41,805 bases of DNA from Bacteroidota bacterium. Lineage in GTDB: Bacteria; Bacteroidota; Bacteroidia; Chitinophagales; Chitinophagaceae. This document shows positions 26,751 to 36,214 of this stretch, one piece after another. The notes below the pieces were generated by a model, which searched no databases, was not told the origin of the DNA, and saw nothing but the letters and a program-made list of their open reading frames with translations. The DNA lies in the NCBI GenBank assembly GCA_030706685.1, contig JAUZOA010000042.1, positions 1-41,805 of the forward strand. Direction: 5' to 3'. The position numbers were made by a program, and so were the translations under genes. How positions within the stretch are numbered: the stretch's first letter is position 1; each line of letters begins with the position of its first letter.

Positions 26751-27188
26751 ATGAAAAAATATTTCCTCATTGGTGGTACTATTACTTTTATCCTCATTTT
26801 CAACGCAGGGTATATCTTCCATGAAATAATTATGGGTGATTTTTTCAAGGAACATATCGGCGCTATTCAAAGAAAATCCTACATCATTCCCCTGATCGCC
26901 CTTGCCTTTATTCTGTACACAGCTTTCCAGGCTTATTTCCTGCCCGTTTATTTTGAATATGCTTCCGCCAGGTATCACTGGGGATTGACGAAGACCGCGA
27001 TTATATTCGGGGCATTGATAGGATTTTTCTGGGATGGTTTGCAGGGTGGAATGATAGAAGTCGCTACTTTTAAAATGCCCGCCATTGTATTCTGGTATGA
27101 CTCCGGCTATCATACCCTTGAAGGCGTCATCACCGCCTTACTGCTTTCTTACTTCTATAAAAGGTATTATTTCCCGGTACAAAATTGA
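26751..27188 (+). CDS. Small four-helix membrane protein, unknown function
   Basis: A 145-residue protein started at ATG 26751 (MKKYFLIGGTITFILIFNAGYIFHEII); a longer frame from 26679 begins in a GC-rich hairpin and is not credible. Four membrane helices are visible (about 5-23, 45-62, 80-100, 118-135) with short loops; His24/Glu25 (FHEI) after helix 1, the Glu/Tyr pair in PVYFEYASARYHW and the Asp of FFWDGLQGG are the notable polar residues. I do not recognise the family with confidence; it resembles uncharacterised DUF-type inner-membrane proteins. It stands alone between element A and a palindromic element. Confidence 0.65.
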   Translation: MKKYFLIGGTITFILIFNAGYIFHEIIMGDFFKEHIGAIQRKSYIIPLIALAFILYTAFQAYFLPVYFEYASARYHWGLTKTAIIFGALIGFFWDGLQGGMIEVATFKMPAIVFWYDSGYHTLEGVITALLLSYFYKRYYFPVQN

Positions 27189-27245
27189 CAGGTTGGATTG
27201 AAAGCCATTTACATGCATGGGTGCAGTCACGGCACAAAATATTCA

Positions 27246-27355
27246 GTACTGTCTCCGTTTGAAAATGGCCGGTAAGACGGAAAGTCGATAAGTTCTGATT
27301 TACAAGTCTTTTTTTCTTATTGTCTTCCCGTTTCCCGGCAAACTGATATACTACC
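27246..27355. repeat. Palindromic MITE-like element upstream of an AraC gene
   Basis: About 110 bp, the main content of the 316-bp gap before the AraC gene. GCCGGTAAGACGGAAAGTCG pairs with the region TGTCTTCCCGTTTCCCGGC. Outer ends are GTACTGTCTCCGTTTGAAAA on the left and AAACTGATATACTAC on the right. The same element in opposite orientation lies just behind the AraC gene (28330-28438). The rest of the gap (27356-27504) is AT-rich leader without other recognisable signal. Confidence 0.7.
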
Positions 27356-27504
27356 AAATATTCTCATAAATTGCAGCTATTGTTCCTTACAGATTTATTG
27401 GCGCCTTTATTAGTCCCCGGGTAAGAAGTATGGTTGTCTTTATAAGGTCATATAATAGTTCTGAATTAAGAATATAACTAAGTACACAACTCTTTCTATA
27501 GCTT

Positions 27505-28329
27505 ATGTCAAAGCAAATACAGGTAAAGGATAAGACTGAAATTACCGAAACAATCAAGATTTTGCCTTTCAGGAAAGAGGTAAGAAAAACCTCTCCTCAC
27601 AAGCACAACAATTATTTTGAGATCATTTACCTGTCGGGTGGCAGCGGCTATCATTCTATTGATTCCCGCAGATACCCCGTAATACCCCCCATTATCTATT
27701 TTATCAGGAAAGAACAGGCCCATCATTTTGAACTGGAAGGCGAGCCCGAAGGCTTTGTGATCATTATTAAGAAAGCGTTTATTGAAAAGAGCCTTGACAA
27801 CGAATTGAAATTATTATTAACGAAAATCAGCAGCCAAAACTGCCTGGGTATTGAAGATAATACAACCATTCATCATTTGTTTGGATTGCTATCCGGAGAA
27901 AATAAAATCCAGGCTGAAAATACTTTTCATATTATTGAAGGGTTGCTCAAAGCATTACTGGCAAAAGTCCTTGAAGTGGCCAGGCCATTTATCAACAACA
28001 CTGAAATAAGGTCCGACTTGTACCAGTCCTATCTTGAGCTATTGAATAATGGGCAGGTGGTTAAAAACTCAGTGCATTATTACGCGGAAAAATTGAATAC
28101 CTCTCCCCAGAACCTGAATGCTGTTTGCAGAAAAGCTGTCAATCAATCCGCAGCGGCCGTGCTGGCTGAATCCATTATCAGTGAGGCCAGGCGCTTATTG
28201 CACTACACCAATAGTACGGTTTCAGAAATAGCTTTCACGCTTGATTTTACAGATGCATCGCATTTTGTGAAGTACTTCAAAAGAATTACCGGCCAAACGC
28301 CTCAAACCTACCGGCAGGCAAGTGACTAA
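27505..28329 (+). CDS. AraC family transcriptional regulator
   Basis: A 274-residue regulator. The N-terminal cupin sensor contains the metal/ligand-style histidine run SPHKHNNYFEIIYLSGGSGYHSID (about 30-53) and QAHHFEL; the C-terminal DNA-binding domain (about 175-272) has two HTHs, with the signature NSTVSEIAFTLDFTDASHFVKYFKRITGQTPQTYR. Starts at an ATG with no competing upstream start. Placed 250 bp before, and on the same strand as, the RND efflux operon, so it is a reasonable candidate regulator of that pump. Both flanks carry the same palindromic element in inverted orientation. Confidence 0.92.
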   Translation: MSKQIQVKDKTEITETIKILPFRKEVRKTSPHKHNNYFEIIYLSGGSGYHSIDSRRYPVIPPIIYFIRKEQAHHFELEGEPEGFVIIIKKAFIEKSLDNELKLLLTKISSQNCLGIEDNTTIHHLFGLLSGENKIQAENTFHIIEGLLKALLAKVLEVARPFINNTEIRSDLYQSYLELLNNGQVVKNSVHYYAEKLNTSPQNLNAVCRKAVNQSAAAVLAESIISEARRLLHYTNSTVSEIAFTLDFTDASHFVKYFKRITGQTPQTYRQASD

Positions 28330-28438
28330 TACTACATGCTTTGCCGGGAAGGCGGGAAGACGATAAGAGAAAATGATTTGAAAATTAACGCTTACCGACT
28401 TCCCGTCTTACCGGCTATTTTCAAACTGGACCACTACT
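28330..28438. repeat. Palindromic MITE-like element directly after the AraC stop
   Basis: Begins at the base after the AraC stop codon. GCCGGGAAGGCGGGAAGACG pairs with CGACTTCCCGTCTTACCGGC, a strong stem, and the right end reads TTTTCAAACTGGACCACTAC. It is the reverse-orientation sister of 27246-27355. It probably also works as a transcription stop between the AraC gene and the efflux operon. Confidence 0.75.
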
Positions 28439-28579
28439 TATTCCTCCAATACCATGAAATTTTCAAATATACCATGAATTAGCTTATTCATTGTCTCACA
28501 TTTGTATAAGCCTTTATATGTTTTGGGTTGCTGCTATAATAACATTGTCTTCTTTACAAACTCTAACGGCTGAAACAAT

Positions 28580-30004
28580 ATGCCTAAAAAACTCTTTGTA
28601 ATAAGTACAGCAGGAACATCTGTTTTAATCCGCCTGTTGTCATGGATTTTCCCCTTGTTTCTGTTGATAGCAGGATTTGAAAAAGCAACGGCACAGCCTA
28701 CCCGCCTCTCTATAAAAGAAGCGTTACAAAAAGTACAGGCCAATCTTCCCCAGTTGGAAGCTTTCCGGCAACAGGCATCAGCCACCCAGCAAGATATCCG
28801 GTTGGCAAAAAACAGCATAGTACCTGATCTTACAGTCGGTTACCAGGTCAACCTGGCAACGTTCAATAATATTACCGGCATGAGTTATCCCGGTTTTTTA
28901 TTACCTGTCAGCGGACCCCCTTCCATAAATAATGATTTAAACTTTGTTCCCGGCTCCGCGGCAGGCGCATTAATTAAATGGAACCCTGTCAGTTTTGGCC
29001 AACGCAGTGCCGCTATAGAAAAAGCCACAGCCCAGTTTAAACAGGCGAATGCCACGTATAATGAACAATTATTTCAATACCAATACAACGCAATAAATAT
29101 CTATCTCGAAGCCGTGTACTATAAACATCTATTAAAAAATGTACAGGCAGCCATTGATAGAAATAACACGGGCCTGGAGCAATCCCTGGTACTTGCTAAA
29201 ACAGGATTGCGGCCAGGCATTGATACTTCCCGGTTTCAATCGGCCATTGCCCAGTCTGAAATAGATTTTTTGCAAACAGAAAGAGTTTACCAACAAGAGT
29301 TAACTGAATTAAGCAGGCTAACCGGTATAGATAGTTCTGCTGAAAATATTGTATTGACTGATACACTGTTCAATACAACTGTCATGATGCCGGTTGATAC
29401 CGTCTCCTACATTATCACACATCCTTATTTTCAAACACTTGAAGCACAGAAAAACAGCACCGCCGCCAGTCTGAAAGAAATACAAAAATCATGGGTGCCA
29501 CAACTCGATATATGGGGCAATATCTATTCCCGTGGTTCCGGCGTAGATGCGGCCGGCCACATTAATAAACCGGATGGATTTAATTTATCACGTACAAACG
29601 CCGGAGTAGGTATCCAACTCAGCTTTCCTGTTTTACAGTACAGCAAAGTGAATATTAAAAAAAGACAGTACCAGTCATTACTAAAAGCGGATGAGGCAAG
29701 ACTGGCCCAGGCGCAACGGGATATTACCAAACAAACGGCAACCGCTTTACAGCAATATCAACAGGATATAAAGATCGCGGGCAAGTCGCCTGTATTATTA
29801 AAGGCAGCCACGGCTGTATATGAAGGATTAAAACTGAGCTATGAGACAGGCTTGACTGATTATACACAGCTTGCCCAGGCCCAATACGAATTGCTCAAAG
29901 CGGAAGTAAATGATGCCAATGCCCTGTTACAGTTATGGCGTTCTTTACTGGCCGTAGCCGTTGCAAAGGGCAATTTGAATTTATTTACCGATCAATTGAA
30001 ATGA
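28580..30004 (+). CDS. TolC family outer-membrane efflux protein
   Basis: A 474-residue outer-membrane factor with a signal peptide (cleavage around EKATAQ, residue about 37). Two OEP repeats: the first opens RLSIKEALQKVQANLPQLEAFRQQ, the second is recognisable from TDTVSYIITHPYFQTLEAQKNSTAASLKEIQKSWVPQLDIWGN onward, each followed by long amphipathic coiled coils (KADEARLAQAQRDITKQTATALQQYQQDI) that form the periplasmic tunnel. The conserved YETGLTDYTQLAQAQYELLKAE segment near the end is typical. First gene of a three-gene RND operon, 5 bp before the permease start. Confidence 0.94.
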   Translation: MPKKLFVISTAGTSVLIRLLSWIFPLFLLIAGFEKATAQPTRLSIKEALQKVQANLPQLEAFRQQASATQQDIRLAKNSIVPDLTVGYQVNLATFNNITGMSYPGFLLPVSGPPSINNDLNFVPGSAAGALIKWNPVSFGQRSAAIEKATAQFKQANATYNEQLFQYQYNAINIYLEAVYYKHLLKNVQAAIDRNNTGLEQSLVLAKTGLRPGIDTSRFQSAIAQSEIDFLQTERVYQQELTELSRLTGIDSSAENIVLTDTLFNTTVMMPVDTVSYIITHPYFQTLEAQKNSTAASLKEIQKSWVPQLDIWGNIYSRGSGVDAAGHINKPDGFNLSRTNAGVGIQLSFPVLQYSKVNIKKRQYQSLLKADEARLAQAQRDITKQTATALQQYQQDIKIAGKSPVLLKAATAVYEGLKLSYETGLTDYTQLAQAQYELLKAEVNDANALLQLWRSLLAVAVAKGNLNLFTDQLK

Positions 30005-30008
30005 CAGT

Positions 30009-33000
30009 ATGAAGCTTATAACGGCCGCACTAAGGCATCCCATTACTATATTGGTTTCTGTACTGGCCATCATTTTTTTCTCCTCACTGGCTATTCGTAA
30101 TACAAAGATTGATATTTTCCCCAGGCTGGGTTTACCGACGGTCTATGTAGCTCAACCCTATGGCGGTTTATCGCCCGAACAAATGGAAGGTTTTGTAACT
30201 TCTTATTACGAATATCATTTTCTGTACATCACCGGGGTAAAATATGTAGAATCAAAATCCATACAAGGAGCCGCCCTCATCAAACTGGAGTTTAATGAAG
30301 GAACGGATATGAGCCAGGCAATGGCGGAAGTAGTGGGTTACGTAAACCGCGCCCGGGCTTTTATGCCACCGGGTACTGTACCTCCCTTTGTCACCCGTTT
30401 TGACGCAGGAAGTGTAGCGGTAGGGCAATTGGTCTTTAGCTCAGAAACACGTTCACTGGGTGAAATTTCTGATTTGGCTTTATTTAAAGTGCGTCCTATG
30501 TTTTCTACCTTACCGGGTGTGTCTGCACCACCTCCTTTTGGCGGTAATCAGAAAACGGTATTGATTACAGTTGACCCGGATAAAATTCGCAGCTATCATC
30601 TTACGCCCGACCAGGTAGTGCAATCGTTGCTGAAATCTAACACGATTAGTCCGGCAGGTAATGTACGCATCGGCGACAGTACTTATATTACTCCGCAGAA
30701 CAGCGTAATTGAAAACCTGCAGGATTTACAGAATACCCCTTTACAAATGGGCAGCGGTGTCGCTGTATATGTAAAAGATATAGCGACTGTTAGCTTAGGT
30801 TCTGATGTTACCAGCAGCTATGCATTGATTAATGGCAAACGTTCTGTGTACATTCCTGTAACCAAACGGGCCGATGCTTCTACCTGGGATGTGGTGCAGA
30901 GAGTAAAAGCCGCCTTGCCCGATATGCAGGCAGCTATACCCGACGATATTAAAGTATCTTATGAATTTGACCAATCCGGTTATGTTATTAATGCCCTAAA
31001 AAACCTGCTGTTTGAAGGTGGCCTCGGAGCCATTCTTACAGGATTGATGGTATTGTTATTCTTAAACGACAGAAGAGGCGCCCTGATAGTCATACTGACC
31101 ATCCCACTTGCCTTATTAAGCTCTGCAACATTATTATATCTCTTTGGGCAAACCATCAACATCATGACTCTCGGTGGCCTGGCCCTGGCAGTAGGCATAT
31201 TAGTGGACGAAGCCACCGTAACCATCGAGAATATTCATCGCCATCTTGAAACGGGCAAAACCAGGGCCAGGGCCATAGCCGATGCCAGCAAGGAAATCGC
31301 CTTGCCCAAGCTCCTGATACTTTTAAGCATCCTGGCGGTTTTCGTTCCTTCCTTATTTATGAGCGGTGTACCCAGGGCCATGTTTCTTCCGCTTTCACTG
31401 GCAGTAGGTTTTGCTATGATCGCTTCATTCCTCTTGTCACAGACATTTGTACCCGTGGTGAGCAACTGGTTAATGAAACACCGTTTAACTGAAAAAGAAA
31501 AAACAATTTCCAATAACTTATTTAACCGTATCAAAAACAGGTATGTAAGAGCAGGACAACGTATCAAAACAGGCAGTGGCATTCTCACTGTTTTATTTAT
31601 TGCAGTATCTATAGGACTGGTCATATTATTATTTTCACTTACCGGTACAGAAATATTTCCCAAAACAGATACCGGGCAAACCCAGGTACGTTTGCGTTTG
31701 CCGGTAGGTACAAGATTAGAACGTACGGAAGACGCCACAAGAAAGTTATTATCCCTGGTAAACGATATTGCAGGAAAAGAAAATGTAGATATTACATCCG
31801 CTTTTGTGGGAACACAACCATCCAGCTTTCCTGTAAACTATATTCATTTATGGACAAGTGGCCCGCATGAATCTGTAACTAAAATAAAATTAAAACCCGG
31901 TGCTATTGCTATTGAAACATTTAAAGAGAAGGTAAGAGCATTGGTAAAAAAAGAAATACCCGGTGCAAATATATCTTTCGAGCCCGGCGACCTTGCAGAG
32001 CAAGTCCTGAATCTCGGGTCTACCAATCCTGTTGAAATTGCAGTGGTAAACAAGAGCCTGGATGATGGTAAAAAAACTGCGATGCAACTGGTGAAGCAAT
32101 TGTCGGCCATACCATCATTAAGAGATATACAGGTTGCCACACCGCTTGACTACCCTGCCATTAAGATTGATGTGGACAGGGTAAAGGCAGGCCAGTTGGA
32201 CATATCAGCAGACCAAATCGCCCGTTCTGCAGCAACGGCTACTTCATCCAGCCGCTTTACTTCACCGGGCTACTGGTTAGATAAAACCACCGGCACCGCC
32301 TATATCGTACAGGTACAATATCCGGAATACCGGATGAACAGCACGGCTCAACTGGAAATGATTCCTGTTGCATCAACAAATGGGAATATACATCTGCTCA
32401 ATGAAGTAGCCAGTTGGAAACGCATCACTATGCCCGGCGAATATGACAGGCTTAACCAACAGCGCTATATCACTATTACAGCCAATGTACAGGAAGAAGA
32501 CTTAGGCAGCGCATTCAAAAAAGTAAATGCGGTTATTAATAATACGGTCATACCTAAAGGTTCTAAAATCTTGCTCCGTGGTCAACCCGAGTTGCTGCAA
32601 CAAACCTTAACCAGCTTACAGTTTGGTTTACTGATCGCCATTGTAGTGATCTTCCTGGTCATGACCATTTTCTTTCAATCTTTCCGGGTTGCAGCCATCA
32701 CGCTATCGGTTGTACCTGCCGTGGTAGCGGGTTCGCTGCTATTGTTATTAATTACCGGTCAAACCATGAATATACAATCCTATATGGGAGCCATTATGGC
32801 GATAGGCGTGGCCATTGCCAATGCGGTTTTGTTTGTAACCAATGCTGAACAATTGAGGAGGCAGGGGAATATCAATACAGCTCATTTCAAAGCTGCTGAA
32901 AGCAGGATACGCCCTATCTTAATGACCAGTCTCGCCATGATAGCAGGTATGTTGCCAATGGCATTGGGCCTGGGCAAAGGAAGTGAACAGGCAGCGCCAC

Positions 33001-33152
33001 TGGGTATTGCCGTCATTGGCGGGTTAATTTTTTCTATGCTTGCTGTATTATTCTTTTTACCGCATGTTTTCCAATGGGGAATTGGCAGAAGAAAATATAC
33101 AGCCGCATCGATGGACCCCGGCGATGTGAATAGTAAATATTTTAATGAATAA
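30009..33152 (+). CDS. RND family efflux permease (inner membrane pump)
   Basis: A 1047-residue resistance-nodulation-division transporter with 12 membrane helices and two large periplasmic loops, normal for the family. It opens MKLITAALRHPITILVSVLAIIFFSSLAI and has the porter-domain features of AcrB-like pumps (DIFPRLGLPTVYVAQPYGGLSPEQME). Helix 4 carries the proton-relay signature GGLALAVGILVDEATVTIENIHRH, in which Asp is followed by Glu where AcrB has Asp-Asp. The second half repeats the pattern (MGAIMAIGVAIANAVLFVTNAEQLRR, AESRIRPILMTSLAMIAGMLPMALGLGKG). It exports hydrophobic or amphiphilic compounds by proton antiport. Substrate unknown. Its stop overlaps the adaptor start (TAATG). Confidence 0.95.
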   Translation: MKLITAALRHPITILVSVLAIIFFSSLAIRNTKIDIFPRLGLPTVYVAQPYGGLSPEQMEGFVTSYYEYHFLYITGVKYVESKSIQGAALIKLEFNEGTDMSQAMAEVVGYVNRARAFMPPGTVPPFVTRFDAGSVAVGQLVFSSETRSLGEISDLALFKVRPMFSTLPGVSAPPPFGGNQKTVLITVDPDKIRSYHLTPDQVVQSLLKSNTISPAGNVRIGDSTYITPQNSVIENLQDLQNTPLQMGSGVAVYVKDIATVSLGSDVTSSYALINGKRSVYIPVTKRADASTWDVVQRVKAALPDMQAAIPDDIKVSYEFDQSGYVINALKNLLFEGGLGAILTGLMVLLFLNDRRGALIVILTIPLALLSSATLLYLFGQTINIMTLGGLALAVGILVDEATVTIENIHRHLETGKTRARAIADASKEIALPKLLILLSILAVFVPSLFMSGVPRAMFLPLSLAVGFAMIASFLLSQTFVPVVSNWLMKHRLTEKEKTISNNLFNRIKNRYVRAGQRIKTGSGILTVLFIAVSIGLVILLFSLTGTEIFPKTDTGQTQVRLRLPVGTRLERTEDATRKLLSLVNDIAGKENVDITSAFVGTQPSSFPVNYIHLWTSGPHESVTKIKLKPGAIAIETFKEKVRALVKKEIPGANISFEPGDLAEQVLNLGSTNPVEIAVVNKSLDDGKKTAMQLVKQLSAIPSLRDIQVATPLDYPAIKIDVDRVKAGQLDISADQIARSAATATSSSRFTSPGYWLDKTTGTAYIVQVQYPEYRMNSTAQLEMIPVASTNGNIHLLNEVASWKRITMPGEYDRLNQQRYITITANVQEEDLGSAFKKVNAVINNTVIPKGSKILLRGQPELLQQTLTSLQFGLLIAIVVIFLVMTIFFQSFRVAAITLSVVPAVVAGSLLLLLITGQTMNIQSYMGAIMAIGVAIANAVLFVTNAEQLRRQGNINTAHFKAAESRIRPILMTSLAMIAGMLPMALGLGKGSEQAAPLGIAVIGGLIFSMLAVLFFLPHVFQWGIGRRKYTAASMDPGDVNSKYFNE

Positions 33153-34258
33153 TGAAAAGCAATATATTATTAATGAAGCGCGTCATTCTGCTATCCTGCA
33201 CCACCCTGGCATTGGCAGCCTGTAATAACAATCAGCCGGCTAAACAAAGTGCTGCTGCCAATGTGCAGGATACAGTACCTGTTTTTATTTTGCATGATAC
33301 CAGTGTGGCTAAAAATATTGAACTGCCCGCAGAATTATTGCCGTATGAACAGGCGGCCTTATTTGCCCGGGTGCAGGGTTATGTGAAAGAAATGAAAGTG
33401 GATTTGGGTGACAAGGTGCGCCGCGGCCAAACTCTTGCATTGATTGAAGCCCCGGAATTGCAGACGAAGTATGCCGAGTTTCAATTATCCATGCAGGCGG
33501 CAAAGGCAAAATATATGAGCAGTGAAGATGTCTACCAGCGTTTATATAAAGCGTCGCAGGCCAAAACAGCGGGTATTGTAGCTCCCGTTGATCTTGAGCG
33601 AAGCCGCAACCAGTTGATAGCGGACAGCTCTTCGTATGAAGCCGCCAGGAAGCTGGCCCAATCTTACAAAGAAGTAGCTGGCTATTTGGAACTGGAAGCC
33701 CCGTTTGATGGAATTGTTACCGGCCGTAATGCAGACAGGGGGGCGCTCGTTGGCACCAATCAAATGCTGTTGACAGTACAAAATAACCGGATACTGCGTT
33801 TGCGAATCGGTGTTCCGGAATTATATGTAGCCTCCGCTACAGCAAAGAAAGATATTAGTTTTCGCGTGGATGCGTACCCTGAAAAATTATTTACGGCAAC
33901 CCTTTCGCGCAAGAGCGGCAGTATAGACCCTTCAACAAGGACAGAACAGTGGGAATTTATTTATGATAATAAAAACAATGAATTAAAAGCGGGCGCTTTC
34001 GCTTATGTAAAATTAAACCTGCAAAGAAATAACAATTCTTTTGTGGTCCCTCCTGTTGCTATTGCTACTACCCAGGAACGGAAATTTGTTATACTGGTAA
34101 AAAACGGGAAAGCAGAATGGGTGGATGTACGGCAGGGTATGTCTACCGATAAAGGCATAGAGATTTTTGGAAACATTCATAATGGGGATACACTTGTAAC
34201 CAGGGCTACTGATGAAAGGAAACCGGGAAATATTGCCTATTGGAAAGTTATAAAATAA
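33152..34258 (+). CDS. RND efflux periplasmic adaptor lipoprotein (MFP)
   Basis: A 368-residue membrane-fusion protein of the HlyD/AcrA type. The lipoprotein signal MKRVILLSCTTLALAAC-N places the lipidated Cys at residue 24. The lipoyl/hairpin region starts YEQAALFARVQGYVKEMKVDLGDKVRRGQTLALIEAPEL and returns with LEAPFDGIVTGRNADRGALVG, flanking a helical hairpin; beta-barrel and membrane-proximal domains follow. It bridges the permease and TolC. The ATG at 33152 overlaps the permease stop by one base (TAATG); an internal ATG at 33173 gives a tidier signal peptide. Third and last gene of the operon; the order TolC-permease-adaptor is less common than adaptor-first. Confidence 0.93.
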   Translation: MKSNILLMKRVILLSCTTLALAACNNNQPAKQSAAANVQDTVPVFILHDTSVAKNIELPAELLPYEQAALFARVQGYVKEMKVDLGDKVRRGQTLALIEAPELQTKYAEFQLSMQAAKAKYMSSEDVYQRLYKASQAKTAGIVAPVDLERSRNQLIADSSSYEAARKLAQSYKEVAGYLELEAPFDGIVTGRNADRGALVGTNQMLLTVQNNRILRLRIGVPELYVASATAKKDISFRVDAYPEKLFTATLSRKSGSIDPSTRTEQWEFIYDNKNNELKAGAFAYVKLNLQRNNNSFVVPPVAIATTQERKFVILVKNGKAEWVDVRQGMSTDKGIEIFGNIHNGDTLVTRATDERKPGNIAYWKVIK

Positions 34259-34347
34259 ATTAAATCTGCTGTTTCATTTCCCGGTATAGAATATATTTTA
34301 CCATTCAATCAAATAGTATTTGATGAGGCAGCTTCATAAGGTATTTG

Positions 34348-34572
34348 TTTCACGCAGGGGACGCCAATATTTCACGCAAAGCGCGCAAAGTTAATGCAGC
34401 GACGCAAAGGGAGCCTGATACTTTGCGGCCTTTGCTCCTCTGCGTTCTCTGCGCGAAACCTTTTTATTATAAATCATATTTCCCGTAAAGCCCGCAAAGT
34501 TAATGCAGCGACCAAAGAGAGTCTTAAACTTTGCGTCCTTTGCTCCTTGGCGACTTTGCGTGAAATAAATGC
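34348..34572. repeat. Two tandem CGCAAAG-type hairpins
   Basis: Two units (34368-34462 and 34478-34570) each fold on themselves: CGCAAAG steps on the left pair with CTTTGCG steps on the right. They share an identical 19-bp stretch CGCAAAGTTAATGCAGCGA (34384-34402 and 34493-34511). An outer pair, TTTCACGCA at 34349 and TGCGTGAAA at 34557, encloses both. This fills much of the 588-bp gap behind the efflux operon and probably ends its transcript. The rest of the gap (34573-34846) shows nothing I can name. Confidence 0.7.
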
Positions 34573-34846
34573 CTTGTAAAACAGCATCTCCCCCTCAGCT
34601 TCCATGATCCTGTACTGTTCATCCTTTAAATCCTGCCGATGGTGCTATTTTTGCCGGAAGAAAAACAGGAACCGCCGCAGGGAAAAAGGTAGTTTTAAAT
34701 TAATTCCAAAATCATTTCTTCAACGTTTTATTATAAGACCGGCGATGTTGCCATGGCCTGTTTTGAATTTAAGCATGCGATAAAGGAAGAAGTCAAAATG
34801 ATTATGTACAACCGATACAGCCTTATAAATACATTAATTGATCTTT

Positions 34847-36214
34847 ATGAAAGAAAATAAGTTACTGGAGCAGGCAAAAGAATATGCAGTGAAATATCTT
34901 CTTGAATTGCCGGAAAAAAGAGTCTTCCCGGATGAAGCGGCATTAAAAGAACTGGAAAAGCTGTCTGTTCCTCTACCCGGTTCTTCTACAGATCCCGAAA
35001 AAGTACTTGAAGTATTAAACACAATCGGGTCACGCAATACTGTGGCAAGTAACGGTGGCCGGTATTTTGGATTTGTATTTGGCGGTACACTTCCCGTAAC
35101 ATTAGCCGCGAACTGGTTGGCATCCGCCTGGGATCAGAATGCCGTGTTTAAGCTATCATCTCCTATTGCCGCGCAGACGGAAAAGATAGCAGGCAAATGG
35201 TTGTTGGACCTGCTGAAATTACCCGCGGATTCAGCAGTCGGATTTGTAACGGGAACTACCATGGCAAATTTTTGTGGTGTATTAGCTGCCCGGCAACTCA
35301 TTTATGAACGACTGGGCTGGAATAGTAAGGCTCATGGGATAAATGGCGCTCCCCCGATCCGCATAATTGTTGGAGAAGAAGTTCATGCCAGTATGCTTAG
35401 AGCCCTGATTCTTGCCGGCTTCGGTTTAGAGAACCTGGTAAAAGTTCCGACTGACGACCAGGGAAGAATAATTGCCGCTAAGATGCCTGAACTGGATGCA
35501 TCAACCCTGGTCTGTTTGCAGGCAGGGAATGTCAATACTGGCGCTATTGATCCGATCAAAGAAATCTGCCAGCTAGCCAGGGAAAAGCGGGCCTGGGTAC
35601 ATATTGATGGAGCATTTGGTCTTTGGGCTGCTGTTTCCCCAATGAAATCTCATTTGATAGAAGGGTGCGGACTCGCGGATTCATGGGCAATTGATCTGCA
35701 TAAATGGCTAAACGTTCCTTACGATAGTGGCCTGGTAATTTGCAAAGACCCCAAAGCATTACAAAATGCCCTCGCTGTCAGCGCTGCTTACCTGCCTGAT
35801 TCTGTTGAACCCGACCCCTATTTTTATACACCGGAAATGTCAAGAAGGGCAAGAGGAGTTGAAACATGGGCTGCTATATATTCATTGGGACAAAAAGGAG
35901 TAATTGAATTAATTGAGCGCTGTTGTGGCTATGCTGAGCTATTTGCCTCCGATTTAAAGAAGGCTGGGTTCCGGGTATTGAACGATGTGGTGCTTAACCA
36001 GGTGCTTGTTTCTTTTGGTGATGCGGCCCTGACAAACAGGATCATCAAAAAAATCCAGGAGGATGGAACCTGTTGGTGCGGGGGTACCATATGGAAGGGA
36101 ACAACAGCCATGAGAATCAGCGTATCCTCATGGATGACAACCAAAAAAGATATTCAAAGATCTGCCGCTTCAATCATTAAGATTGCCAATGAAGAAATCG
36201 CTGCAAAAAAATAA
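34847..36214 (+). CDS. Group II PLP-dependent decarboxylase-like enzyme (second type)
   Basis: A 455-residue fold-type I PLP protein started at ATG 34847; a TTG three codons earlier is less likely. Landmarks: His180 in GEEVHASMLRAL (the ring-stacking His), Asp254 in VHIDGAFGLW and Lys286 in DLHKWLNVPYDSG. It is shorter than, and clearly different from, the 499-residue enzyme at 22160-23659: it lacks the HPKFLGY opening and has GGRYFGFVFGGTLPVTLAANWLASAWDQN in its place, the pattern of an uncharacterised branch often annotated as aspartate decarboxylase or pyridoxal-dependent decarboxylase. Substrate unknown. It stands alone on the plus strand behind the efflux operon, after the tandem hairpins. 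Confidence 0.88.
   Translation: MKENKLLEQAKEYAVKYLLELPEKRVFPDEAALKELEKLSVPLPGSSTDPEKVLEVLNTIGSRNTVASNGGRYFGFVFGGTLPVTLAANWLASAWDQNAVFKLSSPIAAQTEKIAGKWLLDLLKLPADSAVGFVTGTTMANFCGVLAARQLIYERLGWNSKAHGINGAPPIRIIVGEEVHASMLRALILAGFGLENLVKVPTDDQGRIIAAKMPELDASTLVCLQAGNVNTGAIDPIKEICQLAREKRAWVHIDGAFGLWAAVSPMKSHLIEGCGLADSWAIDLHKWLNVPYDSGLVICKDPKALQNALAVSAAYLPDSVEPDPYFYTPEMSRRARGVETWAAIYSLGQKGVIELIERCCGYAELFASDLKKAGFRVLNDVVLNQVLVSFGDAALTNRIIKKIQEDGTCWCGGTIWKGTTAMRISVSSWMTTKKDIQRSAASIIKIANEEIAAKK

Noticed and set aside
26513-26848. Minus-strand frame with a GQGTGQLDKQGLGL stretch, reminiscent of a histidine-kinase ATP-binding box
   Set aside because: It overlaps the well-supported membrane-protein gene and lacks the other kinase boxes; the match is short and low in information.
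28580-34258. Efflux operon considered as a heavy-metal (CusA-type) pump
   Set aside because: No methionine or histidine metal-binding pairs were seen in the adaptor or permease; the sequence fits the drug/hydrophobe class better.
34348-34572. Possible CRISPR array because of repeated CGCAAAG motifs
   Set aside because: Only two units, palindromic within themselves, without regular spacers or cas genes.
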